Notes: generated by a model from the letters alone, not told the origin. Numbered from the stretch's first letter, positions 9,789 through 21,849 are shown. The stretch is DNA of 64,000 nt from Chrysophaeum taylorii (GCA_029834535.1 JAQMWT010000383.1:25101-89100); one strand, 5' to 3'. Made by a program: numbers and translations.

Positions 9789-11603
9789 GGCGTGGAGGCG
9801 CGGTAGGGGGCGTGCGACGAGCCAGGAGCCTCGACAGAGGGCGAAGCCGTTGGCGTGGGTGCGGGAGATGGCGGAGAGATGTCAGGGGCAGCGGTGTGCG
9901 CGGGAACCGGTGGCGAAGGATGGTCGACCTCAAGGTCCATGTCCGTGCCGGTGGGAAGAGGGTGTGTGCCAGACGAGGGGAGGTTCTCGGCGGCAATGTG
10001 GGTGGACATGAAGGGCGGTTCGAGGTCCATAGGCGCAGGCTCGAGTGGTACGGGGTCATGAACTGTGGCGGAGGACCGCTGGCGGTGTGGGCGGCGGCGA
10101 CGCGATGCAGGAGAGTTTTCGGCAGAGGGGCCGGGAGGGTGGGTGGCTGGCGCCGTGGTGGGTATTGGGAGGGGCGCGGTGGTATTGGCGATCCCCGTGT
10201 TCGGTGGAGGCGCGATGTCCGTAGCAACAGACCCGGATGGTGGCGCGCGGCGGCGGGGGCCATGGCGGCGCGGTGCCGGTGTCGCAGCGGGCGGAGGGGG
10301 AGTCGCATTGGTGGGTTCCCGGCGGCGAGGGGGGGGAAGTAGCGGACCCTGCCTCCGATGACTCCAGGTCCATAGCCACAGGCCCAGGAGGTCTGGTGTC
10401 AGTGGGCGTGGGGGAAGACCTGCGGCGACGGGAGTGGAGTCGGTCTGGTCCGGGTGCGGGAGGAGGGGAATCCGGCCCCATGTCCGTGGACGGTGGAGCG
10501 GTGAGCTCCTGTCGGCGCTGACGACGAGGACGCGGAGCATGCGGATCTGAGGACGTATCCGAGGTTGCAGGAGACTCCGCACGAGGGGCGGACTCCTGTT
10601 GGTGCTGGTGGGGAGGATGAGAAGCAGGCGTGGCTGGGGGCGCAACCGAGGGTGCCGGTGATTCCACACGGGGGGCGGACTCCTGTCGGCGTCGATGGCG
10701 AGGCCGACGAGCGGGTGTGGCTGGGGGTAGCTCCGAGGTTGCAGGTGACGCCGCACGAGGGGCGGACTCCGAGGCAGCTCCACGGGGATCGCGATGTTGC
10801 TCGTAAGGGAGAAACGCGCCAAGAGCAAGGCCAAGGGCCACGGAAGTGGCATGGCGCGAAACAAAAGCGACGCGTTTGACGAAGGTGGCGAAAGGCCGCG
10901 GGACATGACCGTAGACTCTGCGTGCCTCGGCGTGCGTGAGAATAAGGCAACCATAGACGGCAAGGCACCGGGCGGATCGATGCAAAGGATCACGCTGAAC
11001 CGCACGGCGGAGCGACCAGAAGCCGCGCATGAGACGCAGCTGGGCCGCCCGCGAGTAGCAGCAATGGCGGTGGCAACGATGATTGCGGTGGGCGAGGCGG
11101 TGACGAGCACGTGCGTGTGAGATCCGCACGAGCGTGCTTACCAAGTTGCAGAGGGCGGTAAGAGGTCCAATGCATGCGGCCTTGAAGGGTGCGCTAGGCA
11201 AAGAGTTGCAGGCGGTGGCTACAGATGAGCCGGCAGCAGCAACTTGCGAGATAGTGACCATACAACTCTTAACCAGAAGGAGAGTCAAGAGCCGCACTAA
11301 CGTAAGCACAGTAAAGCCTATGGGGAACATGAGACGCTGGGACCAAAAGTAATCGACGTCGGTGGGGAAGACATCGAGCCGCTTGACGCCGCAGGAGACC
11401 TGCACCGAGAGCGAAGGCCAAACACGGAATGGATGACTCGCGGGGGCTGATGGCGAGCTGACAATGAGGAAAATGGCGAAGATGGTGGAAAGGAGCAGGA
11501 GACGCCGGAAGCACGAGAAAGCCAGTCCCCGACTGCCCGAAGCCATGGTGGCGGGACTTGCGTCAGCTATGGCAACCCGTGTCGACGTGCACACTGAGCT
11601 CAC
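9690..11603 (-). pseudogene. N1 5' ORF: hydrophobic N-terminus and Pro-rich repeats
   Basis: The frame opens with ATG at 11603. Near residues 30-50 is a hydrophobic stretch (LLLLSTIFAIFLIVSS) and near 95-115 a second (FTVLTLVRLLTLLLVKS), so a membrane-anchored or secreted product is possible. After a basic His/Arg-rich segment come three repeats built on QESAPRxxSPA, then blocks with AMDLE, PMDLE and DMDLE that show where the coding frame runs. The frame changes at a run of eight G (10329-10336) and again before 9700, where it meets the RING ORF. I recognise no family. The repeats support real coding capacity; the function is unknown. Confidence 0.5.
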
Positions 11604-11611
11604 ATCGCGAT

Positions 11612-11675
11612 TCTGTCTGTCCCCCGATTCAGGGTAAGGATCTGTCTGTCTGTCCCCCGAATCAGGGTAAGGATC
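11612..11675. repeat. Two-unit tandem repeat
   Basis: Two units of about 30 bp, CTGTCTGTCCCCCGA(T/A)TCAGGGTAAGGAT, lie between the N1 5' ORF and the helicase remnant. They may mark an element boundary. Confidence 0.7.
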
Positions 11676-11697
11676 AGGTAGGCGCGCGGGCCAAACA

Positions 11698-12210
11698 TTG
11701 ATCCTCCAAGCCGTCTACGGCGACCTCGCGGACTATTTCCACGACCCGCGGCGGCCCTTTCGGCGCGTCATTCTCACGCCCCGTCGAAACGATGTTGTCG
11801 ATGCTGACAACGCGCGCATGACCGCGGCCTTTTTTTCCTGGAGACGAGGCGTCGGAATTCTTTTCGGCCGACTAGGTTGGGTCGGAAGACGACGCCTCGC
11901 TCTTTACAGTAGAGTTTTCAACTCCCTGACAACCAACGGCATGCTGACTTTGAGCGCGAGCTTAAGGTCTTCGCAACCTCGACCCGTCGCACGGCCACTG
12001 CAACGGTAACAGATACATGATCGATCGTGTCGTTGTCGCCGAGGCTCCTCCAACCTGTATCCCTTAAGGCCCGCCTACGCCAAACGATCAACAAGAGCCA
12101 GGGCCAGACGCCCCGCGAGGTCGGCGTCCTCTTGCCCAAGCCCGTCTTCTGCCACGTCCAGCTCTACGTGGCTCTCTGTCGATTGGCAACCCCGAGGATA
12201 TACTCATCTG
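11698..12210 (+). pseudogene. Helitron/PIF1-type helicase C-terminal fragment
   Basis: Two short frames carry the last blocks of PIF1-like helicases as found in Helitrons: VILTPRRNDVVDADNARM (about 11782-11820), then after a frameshift QTINKSQGQTPREVGVLLPK and FCHVQLYVALCRL (about 12090-12185). In an intact protein these are helicase motifs V-VI and act in DNA unwinding during rolling-circle transposition. The Rep nuclease part, the Walker A motif and any Helitron end are absent, so this is a truncated remnant. It lies on the opposite strand to N1. A host PIF1 fragment is an alternative, but the VDADNARM block favours a Helitron. Confidence 0.78.
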
Positions 12211-12287
12211 GGTCGACGACTCCACCCTACCCCACACGCGCTGCGCAATACCGATAAGCCCCCTCCCGGCGTCTACACGCGCACTAT

Positions 12288-12635
12288 AGGTGAACTTGCT
12301 GGGACCAGGTGAACTTACTGGGGTTTGAGATTGGGACTAGGTGAATTTAGTGACCAGGTGAACTTACTGGGACCAGGTAAACTTACTGGGGGTTTTATAG
12401 CAAACTCGAAGGTTAGCGGCGTGTGCGGATCAAAGCAGCTTAGATTGGCGGAGGCAAGAGCGACGAGCTCGAAGGAGTGGGTGTGAGCACGAGTGGGTTT
12501 ACGCCGAACTTACTCGGGTTAGAGATTTGGACTAGGTGAACTTACTGACCAGGTGAACTTATATGAAACTTACTGGGATTAGGTGAACTTGCTGGGGTTA
12601 GGGATTGGGACTAGGTGAACTTACTGGCCTGCACT
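12288..12635. repeat. Cluster of AGGTGAACTTACTGG repeats
   Basis: About nine copies of a 15-bp word (AGGTGAACTTACTGG with variants) are scattered directly over 350 bp, separated by GGGACT or GGGGTT spacers. No coding potential is seen. They lie directly after the helicase remnant and may belong to a Helitron 3' region or be an independent minisatellite. Confidence 0.75.
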
Positions 12636-12639
12636 TGTT

Positions 12640-12872
12640 TTCTTTGTGACATCATCTTCCTTTTCCGTGACATGCGCCACCCTGATTTCTATGTTTCGAT
12701 AATATCTTAATCATAAAGCAACAGCCGATCCTCAAGTTGTGAGGACCAGGCACGGAAGTTGTTTGTGGTTGTGTGGCGAGAGAACGGCCTTCCTCGTCCA
12801 GTGACTCCATTAAGGGCACGGACGCGAGCGGAGAGCCAGGATTCGAAGGAGCGCCAGGTAGGCCTAATTTCT
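12640..12872 (+). repeat. LTR-like direct repeat, copy 1 (probably solo or truncated)
   Basis: About 230 bp closely matching 13262-13496, sharing TGACATCAT, ATTTCTRTG, TTCGATAATATCTTAATC and GTTGTGAGGACCAGGCACGG. The spacing of about 620 bp is too small for a whole element, so this is likely a leftover LTR or a duplicated 5' end. Confidence 0.65.
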
Positions 12873-13261
12873 CCTAACGCCATACTGGCTTGGCGGAATC
12901 CAGCTCGTAGCTACGGCCCTGAAGCCGGGTCTGCAGAACCCCACCCCTGCACGAGATACCTTCGCTTTTCCCGCATCCTTCACGTCTTCGCGCAATCAAC
13001 CAAAACCCCTCGATGCCCTTCCCCCCCCTCCGAGCAGTCGACTTAAAAAAAAAACACGGTGCTGTTGGCGCAACGGACGCCGTTTCAGAGAAGAGGATAT
13101 GGGGGATCCTGAGCGTTTCGATTTGACAGCATTATGGACTCCATTAAATGGAGCGACCGTGATGGCGATGTGGTGGCAACTCCTGCCTCCCAAGGCTTAC
13201 CCCTCATTTAGCCCCCCCCCCCCCCCCCTTATCAGGGGCACCCTATTCCGTTCTGATGATG
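12873..13261. other. Intergenic stretch between the LTR-like repeats
   Basis: Contains an A-run (13046-13055) and a C-run (about 13208-13228). No coding region or known element is recognised. Confidence 0.5.
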
Positions 13262-13496
13262 TCAGTTTTCTCTATGACATCATATTCCTTTTCTGTGACA
13301 TGTGCCACACTGATTTCTGTGATTCGATAATATCTTAATCATAAAGCCACAGCCGACCCTCAAGTTGTGAGGACCAGGCACGGAAGTTGTTTGTGGTTGT
13401 GTGGCGGGTGAACGTCCTTCCACGTCCAGTTGACTCGATCAAGAGCACGGGCGTGAGCAGCGAGCCTAGATTCGAAGGTAAGCCCAGGTAGGCAAG
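13262..13496 (+). repeat. LTR-like direct repeat, copy 2, upstream of a gag gene
   Basis: Homologous to 12640-12872 and followed after about 290 bp by a gag-like ORF on the same strand, as a 5' LTR plus leader would be. TG/CA ends and a primer site could not be fixed. Confidence 0.6.
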
Positions 13497-13785
13497 ACTT
13501 CCCTTTCCGCCACAGGTGGTGGAGGAATACGAGATTCGAGCGACCATATCGGTCGCAGCGGACGAGTGCATCTTGCATTCTCTACACGGTCCGGACGAAC
13601 CGTGCGCGCCCTGATCAAGCGCGCCGACGAAGAGTTCAAGAGGGACCATCGCCGTGGGAAAGTCCCCCGGCCGGATACGTTAGTCGTCGGAGGTGACGAC
13701 GCGCGGATCGGTTCGAGCCGACGCGCAACCCGGGTACCGCTGCCGCAGGCGAGCGGAGTGAGATCGCAACTCACTAAGGCATTGA

Positions 13786-15258
13786 TTGCCGGGCAGAGAC
13801 GAAATCTGCCGCCCACCGGAACTGATAAATCGGTCGGTGGAAGACGCACGCGGCGACGATATTACGCGTGTCGTGGACGAGTGGAAGTCCCAGAGTCGAA
13901 GGAACATGAGAACGACGACGACTCAGCCATTTTGGACCCGTTCTGACTTTGGCCGATTAGAGCGAGCCAGAGCCGATATGGAGGAAGATGATGCTGCTGA
14001 CGAGCAGATACGAGAACCCGAACCTTCAAGTCGCCCCGAGGGGACGAACGAGCGGGACGATGATGATGACGATGAAGTTGATGATAACGATGATAAGGAT
14101 CACGCTACCGAGGGTGATGACGATGAAGAAGAGCTGGACTACAACGACAGTGAACCGGTGGAAGCGCCGCCGGAGGGGCAACCGACAGCTCCGTCAACGC
14201 GTGCACGAACCCCAGATGCAACGAACACGAACGAGTAATATGAAGCTCATCTACGCGAGTTACGCCGAGAAAACGAACGCTCGCAAGAGAGACTTCTACA
14301 GCAGATCGCGGAAGAAAGCGATCGAAAGGAACGACTACGCCGGAAGGAGACAGAAGAGTTACGAAAGCAAGTGCGGAAAGCGAACTCTCGAGCAGAAGAA
14401 CTCCAAGCTCGATCCGAGGAACTTCAAGATCCAGTATATTTATTGACCCGAGGAAGGGACGATTTACGTACGCCGAGTCGATCGAGGCGAGCGAGCAGCC
14501 CGGGATCCCGACCCGAGGACGAGCCGCCGCCTACACGAACACGCGCGAAAGTCAGGAAGCCGCGCTATGATGACGATGATTACGAAACTAAGGAGGAGAC
14601 GCATGACGACGGGAAGATCGACAGCCAGAAGTTCCTCGTAGACTTCACCGACCGGTTCGCCAGCGCGCTAGCTAAACACGATCGCAGCAAGGATCGGCGA
14701 TCAACCTCCGGATTAAAGACGGAAACGTTTGATTTGGTTCTTGATTGTCGCGACCAGGACCAGTTCGATTTAGATGCAGACGCAGTGATGAGTACGTTAG
14801 CCGAAGATCATTTTAGCATGGAAAAGCTGCGGTACCTACTGCCAGTAAGCTTACGCGACACAGTCGCCCCGATTTTCCGTGAACACCTGAAGAAACACAA
14901 GGACGCGTGCAAGGATCTCGACCATCCGACGTCTTTTTATTTACGTCGGGATATCGACGATGATGAGTACGGTTCAGTGGTACGACGACTACGACGACTG
15001 AACAGGGAGTACTGCCTCAAGATTTTGAGATACTTCCGATCGAGCTGCCCTTTGCCTATGACGACAGAGGAATTATTACGAAAGCTTCAGGGTACGACCC
15101 AGGCGACCGTTCCGAAACGACCTGGGGAACGCCTTGTGCACACTTATTGCACCAAATTCCAGAGCGAGGCGATGGCCGACTGCCCTGTGCCCAACCGAGA
15201 CCTCAATGATGGTGAGATCAGTTCTTATTTGATACGTGGACCGGAGTCCAGCGAATAA
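13786..15258 (+). pseudogene. gag: gag of a third LTR element, with one in-frame TAA
   Basis: One frame runs 490 codons from ATG 13786 and is broken only by TAA at 14236-14238. Before the stop is an acidic Asp/Glu region (DDDDDDEVDDNDDKD). Directly after it comes a coiled coil (YEAHLRELRRENERSQERLL and RKETEELRKQVRKANSRAEE), then a capsid-like region (DQFDLDADAVMSTLAEDHF, RYFRSSCPLPMTTEEL, LVHTYCTKFQSEA). The frame ends at 15258, but the protein logically continues one frame over at 15267. I see no RT; the family (Ty3 or Pao type) is undecided. Readthrough of the TAA is possible but untested. Confidence 0.6.
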
Positions 15259-15266
15259 AATCCCGC

Positions 15267-16107
15267 GTGCGAACCATGCGCAGCGGGCACCCGACTACGT
15301 ATAATACGTTTACGTCGACGTTGTCATTGATTACGCGGCTCGAGAACGATTTCGCGACCGCGATGGCGGAGCGGAACCAACGCAATTCGCCGAGCCCGTC
15401 GAGCTGGAAGCCGCAGAAACCGCCTCCTGGACGCGGAGGCCGAGCGCTTGCGTCGGGACCGAAAGACAAGAAGACGAAATTTGAATCGTTACGTTTAGAA
15501 GAGAATCCGAAAAGGTGGTACGAGCTCACATGCAAGGATTGTGGATTTTCCCTCTCGACCCAGAACAAGGATGAACATGGGAGCCGCGTCATTTGCACCC
15601 GCGAACCCGATGGCTACTATGCTGCGATGTGTAAGTACATCGAAAACGACAAGAAACCTCTCTCTCGAGGCAGATGGGAGAGTCGACAGAAGAAAGATAC
15701 CCAGTCGCGCGATGATGGCAGTTCAAATGCCACTATCGGTTCGAGCGCCGCTCGTGATATTCAGAGCAGACCCAACGACATGGGCACCCAGCTGACCACG
15801 GTCATGGATTCCGTGAAGCACTTGAAAAATGGACACGGCCGATCGTCTTCGACACGACCGAGCCGTCGAGATAGCCGGAGGCCCCGACGCCGCGACAAGA
15901 GCCGTAGCAGCTCGCGTCCGCGCCGGCGGAAAGAAAGCAGGAGCCCTAGCAGACAGTCGCGCCGACGCCGGCGACGAAGATCTCGCGATCGCAATTCGGA
16001 CGATGGACGTTACCGAGAAGACTCGGGTAATTCGTCTGCTACGTTCGCGTTTACGACCCCTTGCGGTCAACAGCTACCATTAGGAGTGATGATGTACCGG
16101 GCAAGAC
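15267..16107 (+). pseudogene. gag C-terminal part: Cys-rich motif and Arg/Ser-rich tail
   Basis: Continues the capsid region (TLSLITRLENDFATAMAERN), then has a Cys motif LTCKDCGFSLSTQNKDEHG with further Cys at RVIC and AAMC, a plausible zinc-binding nucleocapsid. A strongly basic Arg/Ser tail follows (RRPRRRDKSRSSSRPRRR). It stops making sense at about 16107, where the sequence switches to element X on the other strand, so the rest of this element is missing. The product would package RNA. Confidence 0.55.
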
Positions 16108-16242
16108 CAGTTCGGTACGTGCCTTGAATTGTGTTCCGATGTAGCCAGAGTAGCCATAGGAGGCATGACTGATGCGAATCGAAACGAATCTTGTCGTCCG
16201 CGGAATACTAATGCGCCCTCGCAATTCGAACTGGGTGAAATC

Positions 16243-19200
16243 TTAGAAGTGCCGGTGTGACCGAGAGACCATGATTGCGAAACGAGCGCGGAGCCGGGCG
16301 GCGGTCGGTGGAGGCGCTTCGGCGGTGGCTGAGACGACAGTGTTCTGCGTATCATGAATCAAAAGGTGTTTGGGCATCGTACTGTGCGACAAGCGAGCGT
16401 GCGTCTCAGTTGACTGTGGGTGTACCATGGGTATGGCGCAATGTTTGTAGTCTAAACCGAGAGGGGCGGTGAGCGTGCCGTCGCGAGTGCATTGTAGCCT
16501 GTGCGGTGTCTGGGCTTTAATCGGAATATGACATATGACGTCATACAAAGCGATGGGAGCTGAATCAGACGTGGTGGGACTGGCTAGTAGTGCCGGGAGC
16601 TGCATGTCGGGGGTGGCGCTCAGAGATGAGGGTGGAATGCAGTCCACTTCTATCTTGGTTGCTGTGTGTCGCGGTACTATGGGCGTAAACAAATGACATG
16701 AAGTAAATGCTTGTGTCCCAAACGAGAGTGCGGTTATAGTCGCATGGAGAGGTTTCACTTTGTCTCTGCTGCAGTCAAATGCTTTGGAGGAAACCAAAGA
16801 AGAAACCACGAGCACATGGGTGCCGTCTGGTGGCCAAAGTTCCTGTGGGATTGGTTGAGGTGACTCCAACGTAGGATTCCTTCCTGGGTACGACTCGAGC
16901 GTTTCAATGTGTTCATGCTCGTGATCATAGTCGTCCATTAGATGACTTGAGGTGGTCGCGAATGAGCGATACGTCGACCTGGTGTCGGGGGAGACCGAGG
17001 TGGTGCAGTGACCTGGCTGGCTGAGGTAGCCGCGCTGGTAAGATTCCAGTGGGTGCGCATAACTCTGCAGAGTGCTGACATTGGCTTGTGCCTGATCTGC
17101 AGTCGTGCAGGGAGGCGAAATCGTCTGTGCTAATACGGATTGCAGCGACAGGGAAGGGCCAGGTGCCTGGGGGGCTGAGAGGCGGCCATTGTCTTCCAGA
17201 GGCGAAGGGGTCAAGCAAAGCTGTAGCTTCGTCTCATCGTGATAGGATAGGCGCAATGAGCTTGTGCGCATGATCGTGGTGCGCTTACCTGTGTCTTCAT
17301 GATGTACCTTTGTGTCCTTTGGTGATGCTTCTGCGAGCGGGACATATCTTAAGGATCGGTCCATCGGATGGGGTGCATCAGCTATGAATGAGACAGGAGC
17401 CAGTAGCAGTGCAATGTCAGGTGACAGAACGTTTGCGTGGTCGAGTAATTGAGCGTTGGACCTGAGCATCGTCTGCATCGTCTGGAATCGTGCTGTGCAG
17501 TTGGTTTGCGTTGTCTCGTCTGCTACATCAATGAGCTGGCTAGTGTAGCTGGCCGTTGTGGTCTTATCTTTCGTCTTGTCGTCCAATAGAGACTGCGAGA
17601 TAGTGCTCGTTGCTATGTGCGAGACTTTAAGTAGCTGTTGAGCAGCTGTTGGGAGCCGAGTGCTCTCTTGTCTGGCAGTTTCTGTTGCTTTGGGATTCCA
17701 GCGACATGATTGCGCAGCTTCAAACGTCTTGGCATTGGGGATTGCCATAAAGAAACTCGTAAGTTCGAAGTAGACGTCGGAAAATGCATCGAAAGACCTG
17801 TGAGGTCACCAATTGAAATACGCCCTCGTAAGGCGTGCGCGACGTGGTGCGGGCGCGAGCGACTTAGGTTGGTGATCTCAAGGTCGTGAGATACGTTGCG
17901 GCGCGGAGTGTCGGTGGAAATGACGAGTGTCTTGGTGTTAAAGGCGGCGACGCGAAGAGCATCGAAAAGAGTGTCACGCTCCAGGAGCGAAAGCGCGTGA
18001 TGCGGGTGGTCCGAAGTCAGTGCCAAAAGGAGTGGGGCTCGCGGCTGACCTGTCTGCAATGTAGGGCAGATGGGCGCGTGAGCTGAGATCCCGTGGTGGA
18101 GAGTATCCGGCCTGAAATGCTTGGGGTCCAGTGCGGGAATTCGAAAAGAGGGGTCGCCGAAGGGGAGTGCAGTAGAACCAAGGGCGATGTAAGGGTCAGT
18201 CGTGCTGGGTGCATCCTCAATAGCGGAGATGCTGGGACCAGAGCGGTGAGTGCCGGAGTGACCAGGGTTGCCCTTCGGCGTGTAGAGCATTCGAAGGTGC
18301 GGGCATGTGACATGCGTCCTCAACTGAGGAGTGACGTGCTGAGCGATACAAATGAGGAGTGACGTGCTGAGCGATAAGACGCGTTTGAGGGAGGCAACGT
18401 ACGTGACTTGGGTGGATGTTTGTGGTGGAGCCGGCAGCTCGCATGGAGCGTTTGTCGTGCATTCCAGTGATGCGAAAATGCTTACAGGAGTGGTTCAGTT
18501 GGAGCGAATCTGTGCATAGTGCGCGGAGAATGTTTCCTGGGAGCGCAACGTCGATTTTCCGGAGGCAGCGCAAGCGCGTGGCGTCCAGAAGAGAGCTATG
18601 CAAGGGGACACACAGGACCGAAGTGGTCGCAATGGAATCGTGCATAGTTTGCGGCTGATCGTGTCGATCGGAACTCTCGAAATCTCTGTCTGTTAGTGCA
18701 GCCATGGGGAAAGGTTTCCAGAGGCTTGGTCGCGGTGAGACATAAGGATCGGTAGTCGAAAGGAGTGCGTCCTCTGACTGTGAGTTGGGGAGCGGATGAT
18801 CATGTGCTGCGACTGGTGCTCGTGCGAAGACATCCATCGAATCGTTACATGGTGGTCGCAGATGGGTCCATGCAACCTGCTGAGCAGCGTCATCCAGTGC
18901 ATCCGACCGAGAAGGTGGATGGTGGGTGCAGCAGCAAGCGCCGGTGAGCGGCAGTGCGGGCCTGTCTTCGGGGAGAGAAGGCGGCGAGGTGGAACCAGCT
19001 TCGAAGTGATCGGGAGCTGCTGATCGAGAGATAACGATTAAAGCGGGAATGCCTTGTGAATCTGAGCTGATACCTGCAGGTGCGGCGAGTGCCTGCGAGT
19101 ATGTTGACCGTGGGGCCGTTGACAGCGTGTCTTGTCCTTGTGGATGCAGCATTGCGGGTCATTGGTGGTGCTTGGATCAGGCGGCTGATCTGTAATGGTC

Positions 19201-19335
19201 GAGGAGACCATCTTCGAGACTAGTGAAGTGGGTCTTGCTTCTTCGCTGTATGCATCATACCAGGGGACTGAATTATAGGGGATGTTGTCAGTGGCCTGCG
19301 GCTCTTGCGCCCGGTGCATGGAATACGGCGGAGCC
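16243..19335 (-). pseudogene. X-A giant-ORF remnant
   Basis: Overlapping open pieces 19038-19763, 18217-19152, 17613-18323 and 16243-17748 on the minus strand correspond segment by segment to the X-B and X-C giant ORF. Shared landmarks are LFGHNGPGS, KIDVALPGNILRALCTDS, HALRGRISIGDLTGLSMHF and YDVICHIPIKAQTPHRL. No protease, integrase, RT or RNase H motif is present in any piece. Function unknown. Confidence 0.6.
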
Positions 19336-21432
19336 TTAGATTGTTGGGTATGGTTGCCATAGTCGATGTAGGCATAATACTCGGGAACATCTCGAGGTGT
19401 CTTGGTCTTTGACTTGTCGAAAGTGGGAACGAGATGGCTTGGTGTTTCTTCGACAAGATTGCTTCCTGGGCCGTTGTGCCCGAAGAGAGAAGAAGCCCTT
19501 ATGCATGTCTTGGCAGCATGATGGTGAGCATGACCATCTGGCAAAGAGCTGTCTTTTGATAGTTCGAAACTTGTCGACTCTCGATGTGGGTGGTCTTGAT
19601 TCTTGGTGGGACTTTGCACGTGGTGATCGTCGCTGGTGGTAGGGGTACGGTCGCCGGTGTTGAATGTGCGCCCTCGCAACTCGGACGCGGGGATGTGGTC
19701 GAGTTGGAATGAACCCGGTAGCTGATAAGGCGAGCGGGTGCAAAGGGGTTCGGGGGGCGCCAAAGAGGCGAAGAGTGAGTGGGTAGAGGAGGAGGGGCCA
19801 GAGATGGCGGGGGTTTGAGAACAGAGAGACGGAGTGGGTGGTGAACCAGGAGAACCGGGTCCAGGGCATCCGTGGAGGTGGTGATGATACTCGGGGAGAA
19901 TCGGGGGAGAGGCATTGGAGGTTGGTTCGGACGGGGATGAGGGTTGGTTGTGGATGGGGAATGGAGGTTAAAGATGCGATGCAGCATCTTGGGTGGGGTG
20001 GGTGGCATCCAACGAGGTAAGAATGGTTTGGGTGACGGCGTTGGTTTAAAAGTGGGAGTTGCGGATATCAGCGTGGGCAGTTTCGAGTGCCTTGAACTGT
20101 GTGTGGGTGAGATGGAGTTCCGCGTGGGTGGAGACCAGTTCGTCGGCTCGGATGGCGAGCTGGGCAGTGGCGAAATCCAGGGCGGCGTCGGCGATGGTGA
20201 GTTTGTTGGCTGTGGAGGACAAAGCGCCATCCTTGCGAATGAGCACGGTTTTGGTTGCGGCCAATTCCGCGGTTTGGGAGCGGAATGCAGCCGTATTGGC
20301 GGCCAACTCGCGTTGGAGCTCAGACGGAGGTGCATTGGAACTTTGAGAAAGGAGGTGGAGTGTTGCTTGGGTGGAGACGGGGATGGTCGTAGTCGTGGAG
20401 TGCGTAGTCGCGCGGGTGAAGATGCAAATCGGGGGGAACAGCGACTTTCGAAAGGTGATGAAGGTCTGTCAGGAGGGTCCAATGGTTGGGCGGCAGTAGC
20501 TTGAGCCGCGGGAGGAGCTGTGGTAGAAATGGAAGTGCCGGGGCCGTCGTGGCCGTAGGTGGCATGGTCTTGTGGATGGAGAGGATTGTCCGGAGGAGAG
20601 TGACTTGCGGAAGATGATGGATATCGGACAAGGGAATCCGACAGTGGGGCGGCATGAGCTTGGGCCGCGGTGGGGGCTTGGTCAGGGATGAAGGTGCCGG
20701 GGCCGTCATGGCCGTATATGGCATGATCATCAAGGAGATGAGTGGTGCGGCGAGGGGGTTGACGAGGATGTTGGGGAACTTGGATAGGTGGTGTAGCGGG
20801 AGTCGCCGATAGTGGGGAGTTAGGCTCCAGTGAAGGACGTGGAGGCTCCGGTGGGGTTGGCGGAGTGAAGGGAGTAGTGTTTAGTGGTTGTAGAGTGTTC
20901 AACATTGCTGGTGCGATATTCGAACAAGGTGGAGTGTCCTCGTGAATATGGGCTGTGCCAGGTTGTGGAGTAACCTTGGCTATGCCTGGGTCCGGAGGGA
21001 AGGCAGTGGGGTCTGAGACTTTGCCGTGGGGTGTTTGACATCCGGTGTGGTTGTCGGCATGAGGGGGGGTGACCATCGAGATGACCGGGTCTTGGGTCGC
21101 GACTTCGTGAGAAGTTTGCTTGTGCTTAAGAGGAGTTGCCGGAAGAACAGCTGGTTGGGGAGCTTGTTCAAGTTGCTCGTCTTGGCCGAGTTGCTCATCT
21201 TGAGCTTCGATTACAGTGATTTTGGCTCTGAGATCAGCGTAATCAGCGGCGATTCTGGCTTTGAGAATAGCTTGATCAGCGGCGAGTTGATCCAAGAAAT
21301 TAGCTTTGCGCCGTTGGCAATCCGCACGAACTGAGCAAATAAATCGGCTTGGAACTGTTGAATGAGAGCTTGTTGTGTAGCGAATTGCGTCGCTACTTCC
21401 AGACTCGGGACTCGGGGGTCGTGAGTCGCCAT
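19336..21432 (-). pseudogene. X-A gag-like region
   Basis: ATG at 21432 starts MATHDPRVPSLEVATQF, similar in place and style to the D-family gag start (MATRNQSNQDLRQELANQ). Pro-rich segments follow, including a tandem duplication with YGHDGPGT (two copies, about 20520-20730; copy B has one). A heptad-rich coiled coil (FRSQTAELAATKTVLIRKDG, ADELVSTHAELHLTHTQ) lies at about 20046-20306. At least four frame changes break it. No zinc knuckle is seen. It is probably the particle-forming or assembly part of X; copy B has this region open. Confidence 0.55.
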
Positions 21433-21653
21433 CGTTTTGGGGGTTGCGTTTTGCGCGTTGTTGGTTGCCTTTCGCACATTTTCACACTTTTTCACCAGTA
21501 GCGAGCGATGAGACTTGACTACGGTCTTAAAACTTTCAGGAACTTCAGGAGATTGCTCTTTTCTGGAAATCCAGTTTCTTCGTCCGAGACGTCGATCGAG
21601 ATCGATGTCTTTCGGAGGACGTTTCTCTACCAATACCGGACTGGGTCCAAACC

Positions 21654-21845
21654 TAGAGAACAGTAAAAATCAGTGCCTCTGGTAGAGAATGGTGGCAGTG
21701 GTAGTGCTGCCTTTCGTCCTGTCCTCTAACGACACAAAGAGCAGCACGGTGTGCGACATTGCGATTTAGTGGTTGTAGGTGAGTGTGAGGTGGTTAAGGG
21801 GGGAGGGGGGGGGTTCCTAACCCTAAATGGGAGTTTCTATCTCTA
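21654..21845 (-). repeat. X/D-family LTR (5' LTR of X-A), abutting D gag
   Basis: 192 bp with TAGAGA...TCTCTA ends, nearly identical to 39983-40167 and 47566-47753. On the minus strand it is followed by the leader word CCAGTCCGGTATTGGTAGAG and then the X-A ATG. Its other edge touches D four bases before the gag ATG. Contains TAGGGTTAGG and a long C/G run. Confidence 0.85.
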
Positions 21846-21849
21846 CAAG

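Larger units (their letters stand above)
1..11603 (-). mobile_element. Non-LTR retrotransposon N1, partial, interrupted by copia-1
   Basis: The minus strand reads in order: hydrophobic/Pro-rich ORF, IQ-like repeats with RING finger, RT N-terminal extension, RT, connection region and DxK nuclease. Removing 2109-7260 plus one copy of the 5-bp duplication restores an unbroken frame across the RT. No LTR, poly(A) tail or 3' end is seen because the left edge cuts the nuclease domain. Frame changes occur near 10330 (run of eight G), 9700-9850, 8000-8100, 1258 and 1030-1060, so this copy is probably dead. That the RING ORF and the RT belong to one element is inferred from strand, order and close spacing, not proven. 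Confidence 0.75.
16108..21845 (-). mobile_element. Element X, copy A (3' end missing)
   Basis: Homologous over its whole length to X-B and X-C at roughly 90-95% by eye. The 5' LTR is 21654-21845. The copy begins at TTCGGTACGTGCC (16108), so about 2.4 kb of the 3' end seen in copies B and C is lost. It is the most frameshifted of the three copies. Confidence 0.8.

Noticed and set aside
8130-10520. Plus-strand GC-rich open frames rich in Gly/Ala/Arg
   Set aside because: They are mirror frames of the RING/Pro-rich minus-strand ORFs; motifs and repeats are only meaningful on the minus strand.
11698-12257. Functional PIF1 helicase
   Set aside because: Only the last motifs are present, with a frameshift and no ATP-binding site.
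12288-12635. CRISPR-like array
   Set aside because: Repeats are short and degenerate, spacers are irregular and partly repeated, and the context is eukaryotic.
16243-21295. X ORFs as host genes
   Set aside because: Three copies with the same LTRs and coordinated breaks show that they belong to a repeat element.
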